Source: Micrasema longulum (Eukaryota > Arthropoda > Insecta > Trichoptera > Brachycentridae). Taken from it: a stretch of DNA of 64,000 nt. Below are positions 32,232 to 44,200 of this stretch, one piece after another; the first letter of the stretch is position 1, and each line of letters opens with the position of its first letter. The translations under genes were made by a program, and so were the position numbers. Where the stretch lies: the NCBI GenBank assembly GCA_022494885.1, contig JAGVSM010003557.1:248001-312000 (forward strand), read 5' to 3'. The notes below the pieces were generated by a model. The model saw nothing but the letters and a program-made list of their open reading frames with translations. It ran no database searches and was not told where the DNA came from.

Positions 32232-35200
32232 ATGGAAAGTGTTACGGAGATGCGTAGGCAAAAAATATTGAGCCATATTAATTATGAAGAAGACAACAAT
32301 GAAGCTATCATATTCTCCATTATGAATAATTTTTCCAAAGATTATTATAAGAACATGCGGGAAGAAAAATTGTTAAACTTACAACTCAAAATAAGGTACA
32401 AATTAAGCAAATATTCTAGCATTTTGAATTGACAATGGCTTGTAGAAGTTCTCTCAAGATTCATAATTTTATGTAACTCGTAAATACCGTCTACATGTTA
32501 CCCCAAACGGGTAAGCAAGGACGATAGGAATCCAATAAGATGCTAAAACGACTTACTTTTGTAGCATTTTGTTTTTACATATAAAGTAAGTTTTTACATT
32601 TTTAAATAAAATAAGCACTGATTTTGTCGACTTGATATATGAATTGAAATTTAAACGATGTGTTTATTTCATATCTTTCTTTTTGTCCGTATTATAAACA
32701 CTAATGCATGCACGTGAATATTAGTTTGTTATTTGATCTTTTTATTTTAGCAAAATGAAACAGAGGAAAGAAGATAATACACTGAATTTCATTGATTCGA
32801 AGAAAACAAGAATAATGTCATCTCTTGTTCCCGATGAAATCATTTATAACTTTGATGACTACACAAAAAGGGAATACAATGCAGCCTTGATGTTTGCTGA
32901 TATTTCTGGTAAATTATCTTAATAATCAAGGCAATGAGGATCCGCTTGGGATATCCTCATCGGCATAGAATAAGGGATTTTATAAGAACGGTCACTTGAC
33001 AAGTCCTACTTAGAGATATTACATCGCACCCATGACAAATCTTATATTCTAAATGTTATTGAATATTTGTATAAAACCACTTACCAACTTTTCTATAATA
33101 ATAATTTCTCTGAATTTGCAAATCAATTTATATCATGACTTTAATAAAAATACAGGAGTTAAAATCTTACGTACAAATAATAAAGGGTTAAAAGTAAATA
33201 ATATGGAAATATTTCACATTAGGAAAGCTTTAAAAAATAATGTTAATTTGATCAATAATCAAACAAACTTCCAATATAGTCCTTTATACGATGTTCCACT
33301 GTAATGGTCACCCTATTAAACCTATTAAGCTTACCTCCTCCTTCCGTCTCCTCTACTTTTTTCAACTATTTCTCAAACAACATAGAATATTTTCATAATT
33401 TATTCAGTGCATGTTTGTCCTAATACTCCTAATCAGTGCATGTGCTTATTAAAATGCATGACGTGTTGGTTTTATATTTTTGTGCAACAACAGTTAAATA
33501 CAAGTATTTAATAACATTTAGTAAAATATTAGACCACAAAGTTAATGCTTTAAATATTAATAATCATACATATATTCAATCATAAATTATGTCCTATCTT
33601 TTTTGCAATCAATTTCTTTTTGTGTTCCTAACCGTGTCAACAGAAGTCAAAATTGGCTATTTATCAAATCGCACCTTTGGGACGAAAACAACTAAACTCA
33701 AAAAGTTAACTTTTAAATATTTATTTTTGTGAACCAACTTTTGGTTTATTCAAACAAATTAATTATTAATTAAGTTTTTCGAATCTCCTGAAAGTTCTCC
33801 TTTTTTTAGTTTATCAGGTGTGCAATACGTTAACTCTAATAAAAATATTGGACGGCTTCTATTAGTAATGATTATTGAGGTACGCATAATTAAATCTATG
33901 GCATATTCAAAATTTTCAACTCGCTATTAGAAAATGGGAACCAAAAGTTGTAGTTTAACGGTTTCGAACCTCAGACCTCTAATCCGTGAGTCGGCAAAAC
34001 TAGCCATGGAACCACAACCTGGTTATTTATTATATATTTTTTATACTCTGATGGATGAGTCGTATTCCTCAGCTTCATTTCAATTCCTCTTGTCTATCCA
34101 TTTCTAGACTAAAGTCATGAATACGTTAAAAAAGTATTACATCTTTATAAAAAAACATTAATTGAATGAGATCTTTGTTCACCTAGGTTTTACAGAGCTT
34201 TCCGAAAAATACAGCGCTACTGGTAAGGATGGAACATCGAGGATGACTCAAATCCTGAACTCCTATATCGGCTCTATGGTCCAAGAGATCCTCTCCCACA
34301 ATGGTGACCTGCTGAAGTTCTCAGGAGATGCGTTCCTCGCCATGTGGAAGAGCACTCAACAGCTCCCCATGCAGAATGCAGTGCACACCGCTATTGACTG
34401 TGCCCTCGTTATCCAGAGAGACTACGGCGCTATTGAAACAGATGTTGGCATTATTTTAAAAGGTAAATTTTTTCAATGCAGAGAATGTGAAGTCCATATG
34501 CAAAAACAGAGTAGTGTGGCGTTCTATCGTCTGCACGATACTGTGTTTGTTTAAATTTTCTCAAGAATATTTTCAGTATCTCGGAATTTTTGTACACAAG
34601 TATTGAATCTAACCCTTAAAATATTTTACTAATCGTCGCGTTGGAGAAACAAGGTTTATTCTATTTATATTTAAATATCGGTTCTATCTGCATCAAAATT
34701 TTAAAGAGAAACGAAATCCATCCTTAATTATGATTAAGTTTTCTTAAGACAATATTAATAAAAAATATTTGATAAAATAAGGTCTTCATTTCAAACTTTC
34801 ATGTCTCAAAAAAATTATGAATCCACATAGAACCTTGTTTCCTGAAACTAGTTACTGGTTATTCCAAATTTGTGTATATCGTCTGCTTAGAGGTAAAACT
34901 CATTATTTGCAATATTGAGCAAAAATGAGTTGAGTGTACAAAATTCATTATCTTCATTCAATGTATAATATGTAAAAGTCATTATCTGCCTAAAGTGGCC
35001 CCTACAATAAAATAAAATTACACAAAAATCATTCATTACATTATTTCGAATTTTTGTGAGAAGTAAAATTAATTATGATTTTTACTTGTTGAAATCGATG
35101 TAAATATTGCAGGTAAAAGTCACTAAATGACTTCATGAATTTTACTTATCAATGGTTTAAGATGTATCTATTGCTTCCTCCTGACAATGGCTCACTAAAC

Positions 35201-38200
35201 TCTGTCTTTCGGGTGGGAGGGTAAGTAGGGACAAGCGGGGGGATATTGCTTTCTCTCAAATATCAGCGCGATAGAAAGAGAAAGCTACAGGGAGGGGCCA
35301 TCTAGTGGGCCATTGGCCATTCAATAATTAATATCATTAATTGACAAAACTGACACTTTTTTTCCTGACAGGTAAAATTCATTGAATGCAATTTTTCAAT
35401 TATAAAGCAAAAACAAATCTAAAATAAGGTAAAAATTAACAAAGATCTAAAGACAAATATTTACCAATCTTGCCAAAAAAAATTTTTTTTTACAATTCAT
35501 TAAAAAATAAGTCAAATATTTGAGAAAATGTAAAAAAATTTTTGAACCTTATTATCTCAGAAACATGATTTATGCTAATAATGAGTTTTACTTCTAAGCA
35601 GACGATATAAGTATAACTTGTCATTTATTTCTATAATATATTACATACAATAAACTTCCACCTAGAGTTAACACTGACAATTTTTTTTTTCACATAAAAA
35701 GAATGTTTTATCATAAAATGATAATAATTCCAGTGAAAGTAGCTATATCTGGTGGTCGAGTGTTATTCACTTCCATTGGAAACAAGGAGAACTCTCACTA
35801 TGCTGTAGTTGGTCAACCTGTTTGGGATGTTAAGGTATTATCACCAGTAGTTATTTTATTATTTTTACGAGTATCTGTACAAACGAAAAAATGGCAAATT
35901 TTGTCGGCAGTTCAAGTTTAAACCACGCGACTTGGACCTGATTATAGTGACTAGGTTTGACTTTCGACAGAAAGACTTTGAAGGCTGTTTGTGGATGCAG
36001 TTATATTTTCTTTTGTATATGAATAGTAATTTGTTTAGGATATCAACAGTAATACGATGATGAGTGATTCCATGAAAAACTTGAATTCAAAAGCCACATC
36101 AACCACATTACTTCTAAAAGTATAAAAACTTTGGGTTTCATTCTTAGAACCATAAAGGATTTTGAATCAGTTAAAATAATGCAACTCTTGTATATATCCT
36201 TGGTTAGAAGCCAATTAAAATACAACTCTACTATTTAATCCCCTTTTTACAAAATTCATACAAATAATGTTGGAAGAGTCCAACAAAAAATTTTAAGATT
36301 CATTAATTTCAAACTGCATATTCCTATAAAACAAATCAACTACATGTCTTTGTTAAACTTTTTGAATTTACCTACTCTGGAGGATCGCAGGAAAATAACT
36401 GACCTAGTATTTTTATATAAAATCATTAATTCTAAATTCCTGGATTTAATAAACATTAAAATACCAATATGTAGAACTAGACAAAATAGTCTATATTATT
36501 GTCACCCTTTTCAAACCAACTATCTTTGTCACTCACCAATACCGCGTATACACAGACTAGGAAACAAATGTACCTCTCATATCGACATTTTTAACTCGAG
36601 TCTCTGTGAATTCAAACCATCTCTTTATAAATATTTTATGATGTTCTATATGTCTTTTATGTATTGATTAACGAATTATTTGCAAAAGCTACTTATGCTA
36701 ATGATCTGGTGTTTATTCATTTTATATTTTTTACATCTTTTGTATGCTGACATACAAACATGTATATATATATATATATATATACATATTTCTTTTTATA
36801 CCCATGTTTTAATATTGTTTTTAAATTTTTGTATATCTAACTAACTCATTATTTTGTATATTTTATATTGTAAAAGGCACTTGTGCCGTATAATAAATAA
36901 GTAAATACAAAATTAAAATAAGATTAACAAACCTTAAAAATAATAGAATCAATAATATCCACAAGTATACGAGAAATATAAATGAGTATAAATGTACGTG
37001 CGTGGGTGCATGTTAAAAGAATAAAGCGATTTAACGATTATTTACAGCTAGTTAAAAATGGTCCCAAATGGTAATAATATTTGGGTAAATCATCAGATTG
37101 GAATGATACATAATATCGCTGGGTTATTACTTCAGTGCAAAAATTTCAGTTGGTGTTTTTCCTTCTGCGAGAAGGAACCTTATGACATTTCGCACCTCGC
37201 ACTTGGCGGGATTTCTCATTGACATCTTTTACAAAAACCAAACATCACAAGGCAAGTTTTGGTTCTAACGAGGGTCGCCGGTGCTCATTGTGTTCAGGAG
37301 ACTCCCCACTACCAATCAACGTTGCCAACTCTAAAAATATCACAGCACGAGAGCCAAACAGTATTCTTACTTTCTAGATATGCCTCGTATCTCTCTATAT
37401 CTTAATATTGTTTTAATTTACTAAGCTTTGATATCAAATTTAGAAAGCCGAGTACTTGAGCAAGGCCGGCGACGTCATAGCATCTCCCAGCGCCTGGAAA
37501 TATGTGAACTCTGCTCAATACATCACCAAACCAATGGATGATGGTATCCACACTAATGTCCTGGGCGTTGGTGCCACTTGGAGACATGTCCATATTCTTG
37601 ATGAAGGTAAGCAATCCTAATTATTTTTTGCATATTTAATATTTGTTTATATAGGATTAAGCCATAAATAATACTATTTTTGTTTCTTGTATTTTTTCAA
37701 AAGAATAGTTTTTTTTTTATTACTATTTTATTTTTTAAGTAACCATCGACTTATTTATCCACATAGACGCCCTGTAGAATAAAATATTTTTAAAAGTGTT
37801 AACATGAAAATGTACCCATAGTTACCAAGTTTGTTTATTTATAGCAGGGCTGCATTCAACGAGAATGCATGTATAACAAAAACTAAGAGGATACCCATTT
37901 TCGGTATATAAATAAGTTTGTATTTAAATGTTTTCAAACAACATTTGTTTTCGATGAATCCCAATTATTATAGATTCTTTCCTGAAATTCCTTTCATTTA
38001 CACTCATTTATTTATTTTTACTGGATGTTTCAGAGTGCGAAACCATTTAAACATGCAGAGACATTTGAAAAACTTTATAAAACATTTGTTCGTCCCCAGC
38101 TAGAATACTTACTCATATTTGGTCACCTTACTATAATGTTAGTATTAATAGACTAGAAAGGGTCCAACAACATTCTTTAAACAGGTCGACTACCGGTTAA

Positions 38201-41200
38201 ACCTTAACTTCTCTAACTGTGCTGAAAGTATGCAGTACCGTGGAATAAACTCCCTTCAAAATCTAAGAATAACGTTAGACCAGTTATTTTTACATTAATA
38301 ATAAAATTGATTCCCCTTATCTACTTGAAAGACTTTCATTCCGTGTGCCATCTAGACCGGCAAGACAAAATCTTATATTTTACACAGATAACGCGTCTAT
38401 AAACTATTTGATACAATCTACAATACCTAGAATGTGCGACCGATATAACATTAGGTTTAGCGAGGCTGATATTTTTTATGACAATGTATGTAAATTTAGG
38501 TCAAAAATCATATAAATATTGAGAGGAGCACATATTTTATTAACTTTATTTTTATATTCAAATTTTTCATTTCTTATCTTTTACATTTATTATATTTAAC
38601 ATAATTTAAATTATTGTAAACAATTTTTGCTGTGTGCATTTATCATGTCCTACGTTAATATACAAAGAAATTGACCCAATAAAATAAGTAAACAAAATAA
38701 AAAAACAAGAAGCAAAAGGGAACTTAAAACGTCACACGTGGAGTAATTTCAGAAATAACAAAACTTTAAAAAATCATAGCACTGATAATAGGTACACAAA
38801 AATTAAAAAAAAATATTTTTAGCTTAGTTTAAATAGTCTATGAACAAATAAAAAAAACCATCGAACTTCTTCTTTCCATCAGCGGCTAATTTAAAGATAA
38901 ATTTTAATGATTCTAGTTGAAAGAGTTTTGTTATGTTTAATTGTTTATTTTTTTAAACAGTTCCTAAGTACATGTTATATAAGGAAGGTCATATTATGTA
39001 ATTTTGATTTCCTGTTCCTCATAGTAGTTGCATATAGTATATTTTTATTTAACATAGGCTTCATACATTAGAAGTTTTAAACATAGTTATTAATTTTTTT
39101 TAATTACTAAGTATTTTTTTATAGCTACAAGTTCAGTAAACAGTGAAATGGATGAAAGTTCTTTGGATGAAACCAACAAGGAATTTTACTATCAGAACTA
39201 TGCACTTTTGCTGCAAGCATATACAGATAAAAATGTCGCTAGTGGTAGGTCTATCCGATTTTTAAATACTTATAACTATCGCTATAACTTCTGTATGATG
39301 GTCCTCATTGTTTAATGGCTACATACGAGTATTTGCTTCATGCATGGTGGCCCGGATTCAATTCCCGTTAAAACCATCTTAATGCTGTAATTTTTCTTAA
39401 CTCGCTGTAATGTTTCTACTGTGGTGCAAAGAAATAATAAAACAATTTGGTTGTTCCCTTGCCAGTTCGTCGAAGCGTGAATTATTCCATTCATAGAAAT
39501 TTGCACGAAAAGCTGCGATGCTACATAATGACTCCTGTCATGAAAGCAATAGAGAACGATGAACCCATGGAATATTTAACAGAAATGCGTTACATTGTCA
39601 TACTGTTCCTGAATGTAATTGCCAATGTTTCTAATGGATTCGTCCTTTTAGATACGGTTAATCTCGCTTACAACGATGTTTGCAGGTTTGTCAATACACA
39701 GTTTTCATCATCATCATTATCGTTCCCCTATTTGTATCCAGTGGTGGATAGGGCACCACATCTCGATAATCTATCACATAAAGGTAAGGTGGTCAGTCTT
39801 ACGCTTCAGGTGCCAGTCCAGGAGCAAAGCCACCCTGCCAGGAATCGAACCTAGGACCTCGTGCATTGTAGGTGTACGAACCAACCCTACATACGAGGTG
39901 GACTAATCTCCGCTCGATTTTCTTATTCAATATCACCCGAAAGCAGCCATCGAGTGGACTTTGACTTTGGACTCGAATGGGGTTTATCAGAACTAAAAGA
40001 GACATACCCACACTTATTCCTATTGGCAGTATAAAAAATTTAAAAAAATATTCATATTTTTTTTCTTACAAACTATAATTAATAATAAAAATAATGTGAC
40101 CTCACTGGGGTTACCCGTGCCGAGGACACTTAACAATATACTATATAAATGTTTTTACATTAGAGAATAAACAAAGAAGACTAACTTAATAAACAGAGAT
40201 AATTAACAAAATATTCACAGTTTTAAAAACTTGGTATATATGTACATCTATATTATTTATATTACAAAACGCACGATGAAAATAACAAAATTCTAACATA
40301 AGCTATACACTTGTGGAGCAGTTGATTCAATATTGGTTTGGGCGAATGAGACAATCCATTTTACTTCTACCTAGCTCCACTATCCATTTTTTTATAGCTT
40401 TTTTAAACATTTTCTTGTTACTAATTGTTTTAGTAGATAGTGGAAGTAGGTTATAGATTTTAATTGAATAATACTCGAAATCCCTTTGTCCGAAAGTGGT
40501 ATTAATGACATACTTTAGGTAATCAATATTAATTATCAAAATCTAGCAGTATTAGAGTACAAAATACATTGTAGTACCGCTAGAAATTATTACCAAAACC
40601 GCCACTGATTCAAATTATTTGTATGCCAATATGTATTACTTTTCACCCATTTTATAGTATAATTTTTTTTAAAACACTAGTTTTTCTTAAATAAAATGTA
40701 TTTATGTTTTTTGTTCTTTCATTTTTAGTGTAGTAAGTAAGAGCAATGGTATCGTTAATAAAGTGTCTTTGTTTGACAAAGACATGATGTTCCTCATAGT
40801 ATTTGGGTTGAGAGGACTGAAGCATGAAATGGAGAAGCAAAGAGCACTCAGGTGTGCCGTGGAGTTGCGGAACGTACTGTACAAGCATGATCAAATCACG
40901 AGTGTGTCCATAGGTGTCACATCAGGTTTGTATTTCAAATAATGTATCGTCTGTTCTCAGTTTCTCTGTGTCCGTGATGTGTATTAAACAGAACCAGAAC
41001 ACTGGACGAATGTTTTCGACTTAATGGCTGCTCTTGGGTAAAAATTCCGAAGAAGAAAATCAAATCGAGATAAGTCGGCCTCATTCTGTAGTGGTTGGCG
41101 CATTTGCCTACCGTTCTTGAGGTCCTGGGGTCAATTTTTGTCAGTTTGGATGTAAAATATGATTATGAAAACATCACAAAAATTCGGGCCACAGTTCACA

Positions 41201-44200
41201 TGTGAGCGCTGCGAAAATGAATACACAATGGCTTTATTATGAGCGAGTTTATGAAATTATTTTTTAAAAATAATTTTGTAAATCTCACTCATACAAAAAC
41301 AAACAAAATAATAAAAATATTTTTCTTAAATTTTGATTAAAGCTTTTTGTGCAATTATTATTTGCTTGATCAGTGTGTCATTTGCACATCCCCATCCAAT
41401 TATTCCATATTCCAAAACTGATTGAGCTATTGCGTAATATATTTTTGCAAGTTCTTTTAGGCTAATTATATTTCTTATACTTTTAAAAAAGTCAATTTGC
41501 TTTTTCAATTTATTTTTAATATGTTCGATTTGATTAGTCCATCTTAAATTCCCATCTATATAAATTCCTAAATATTTCATTGAATCTACTCTCTCTCTAT
41601 TACCTTCTTTAAAATGTTCTTCATCTCTGTTGTAATATATTAATATTAACAGCCCCCCCTAGGGAGTAGAATCCTGTCCTTGTCTACTAAAATTTGGACA
41701 AATTCAAAATATTGTTAATACATACTTGTTTATTAGCCCTACCACTATATAAACATTATATATCAACTTTTAAGGTCCAGCTTATTGTGGCATCGTTGGA
41801 CACAAATTACGTAGAGAATATACTGTTATTGGGCTGTGTGTTAATAAGGTAATTAATGATTTACACCAACTTTATTAGATATTAGTATTACCCGTACTTT
41901 TCCTTTCATTTTGAGCAGTATGAAGAATCATGTTTTGTGTGTAAAATATAACCAGAGCCCTAGACAAGTGGTTTCCACTCGATGGCTCATCATCGCCACC
42001 CTCCTTACCGCACCCAGTAGTGCATAGGGTACTGCTTTGGTTAACCTAATGCAACATAGTTTGATAATCGTTTGCATGAAGGTAAGGCGGTCAGTATTAC
42101 GCTTCAGTGGAAAGATGGCTAAGTATGATGTGTCACTTTTTTAGGCATGTTGAGTTGTATGTATATCACCGGATTTGTCTCGATGAGACCTACAATCTGG
42201 CAAAACATGATATGTATTCGTTTAATAGGGTTAGAAAATATTTGCCATGTCACTTTATGTCTGTTGCTTTTCCAAATATGGAGATATGTCGCTTAACAAG
42301 AAAAATGATTTGACAACAGGTGTGACATACTATCTTTAGAAATTAAGTAATTGTTGACAATTTATGATATGTCTTGTTTTTTTGTCTTTGTTTTAGATGA
42401 CAAAATATGATATTTCAAATACATCTTATTTTGTCAACCATTACTCTTTTTCTAAAGATGGTATGTCATGTTTTTCAAAAGATGACTAAATATGGTAGGT
42501 CAAACATATGCTGTTTTACCGTCTTTGTTCTAGAACCGCCATCTAGATGGCTAAATATGATATGTCAAATATATCTTATTTTGGCTTCTGTATTAGATAG
42601 CAAAAGTATGATGTCAGGGAAGTCTGGAAAAAATTAAGATTTTTCAGCATTTATTTTAAACATGCTGCAGTGAAAAAACCCAAAGAAAAACAAATATTCA
42701 ATGCATCTGCTGACACTAGATTTAGGCTTGTAATCTTAAATTCTGATTTTTTTATCAAACTTTAAAATTGCTCCTTCAAAATTTATAAAAAGTGACTTAT
42801 CACACTAAGCCATCTTTCCCTGGACTTAACTCCTGAACTGGATCTGAATTACAAGACTAGTCAACTTTTCTCCGTGTATCAAACAATCAAGGTACACTGC
42901 AATCAAAGCTATATGCAAGACTGGGTGCGGTTAAGAATGTGATGATGATTACCTGTGCACAAAAAATTCAACTTACCATTTACCAGTATGATTACACTAA
43001 TTCTGACTACTGCAGGGGGCCAGACTAATGGTGGCGTACCCAAATAAAATAACTTGCGATAAAGAAGTATTCCTCCAGAGTAAACTAAATGCCAGCAGCT
43101 TCAAATTGCTGAAATTCAAAGTACTGAAAGGATTATCAGACGTTGGACCAATATATGAATATGATGCTGATACTGAGTGAGTAAGCATATGTTTATGGTT
43201 CATATTATTAATTGAGCTTTCACTCATATATAAATAAAATTTGGTAAAGAAAGTTATGTAAATTGATGGATTGTTTTTGTATACATAGATAAAAGTTTGT
43301 ATGTAAAAGTAAAATAAAAGTGTCAAAATAGGGGTAGATCTAAGTATAACCAAATATATATATAAATGAAATGTAAATATTAGTTTGTGTACTATACTTA
43401 ATATCGAAATCAAATATTTTTTATTGCATTTTGAAAGCATATTCACGACATTGTTTGGGCCTGAAAATGTTTTTTTTTTTTTCTTTATTGAATGGATTTC
43501 TTTACTCTGTTTAGTAAAGAAAACTAAAGAACACTAAAACTTAGTCCAAATGATTATGCAACTAAATTATCCAACAGATCCATTCCTGACAAGACAGATA
43601 ATACTCTCATGGGTAGAAACAATGAGATTCAGAAATTCACCATCTGGTTAGATGCCTTGTTAGATCAAGAAAAACACGACAATGGTGTATTCACCTCCTT
43701 TGATTCTAATTGCAACATATTTATTATACAGGTACGGCATAAATGTTGTTTATTACAAAAAAGCACACCAATTTCCTATAGGGGTAAGGGTGGGTATAGA
43801 GGATAGAACGCCACACCACTATCTTTACACAAAGACCATACTTCCTCTACATTCATGCACTCGTGTCAATTATTTTGACATAGAGCGTAGGATAATTTTT
43901 ATGTACCGAGGTGGTTGTGATGATATGTGATAATTCGGTAGTACTAATACTGTATTTTGTTTTATTAATAAAGAGTTACTACTATTAACATATTACAACA
44001 GAGATGGAAACCATTTTAGAGAGGGTAATATAGAAATCTAGGCATCTACAAGGCTTATTGTTTTTCCATTTATATCATTTATTGTTTTCACAATGATGTT
44101 TTGTTAATTTCAAGGGTGAAGCTACTGTAGGAAAATTGCTTTTATTTGAAGAAATGCTAAAATTGGTTCCACCATTTCTTAATATTTGCAGAATTTCTCT

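Larger units (their letters stand above)
32751..37606 (+). other. Cyclase C1 catalytic domain exons (2-5)
   Basis: Exon 2 ends in ALMFADIS and exon 3 opens with GFTELSEKYS. Asp105 (in FADIS) and Asp155 (in LLKFSGDAFLAMW) are the two metal-binding aspartates of class III cyclases, 50 residues apart as expected. Lys151 matches the bicarbonate/ATP-contacting lysine of the family. Exons 4 and 5 give VKVAISGGRV and SHYAVVGQPVWDVK. The position where mammalian sAC has a bicarbonate-binding arginine (R176) is Lys233. Confidence 0.85.
40729..43176 (+). other. Cyclase C2 catalytic domain exons (8-10)
   Basis: Exon 8 carries SLFDKDMMFLIVFGLRG: Lys418 matches the substrate-binding lysine of human sAC (K334). 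Exon 9 carries CGIVGHKLRREYTVIG. The exon 9/10 join gives VNKGARLMVAYPNKITCD: Asn490 and Arg494 match the transition-state asparagine and arginine (human N412/R416). All catalytic C2 residues are kept. Confidence 0.85.

Noticed and set aside
33053..33304. 83-codon frame in sAC intron 2
   Set aside because: AT-driven composition, no recognisable motif, and it lies between two well-supported exons without usable phase.
42997..43446. 149-codon minus-strand frame
   Set aside because: It is the antisense shadow of sAC exon 10 and following intron.
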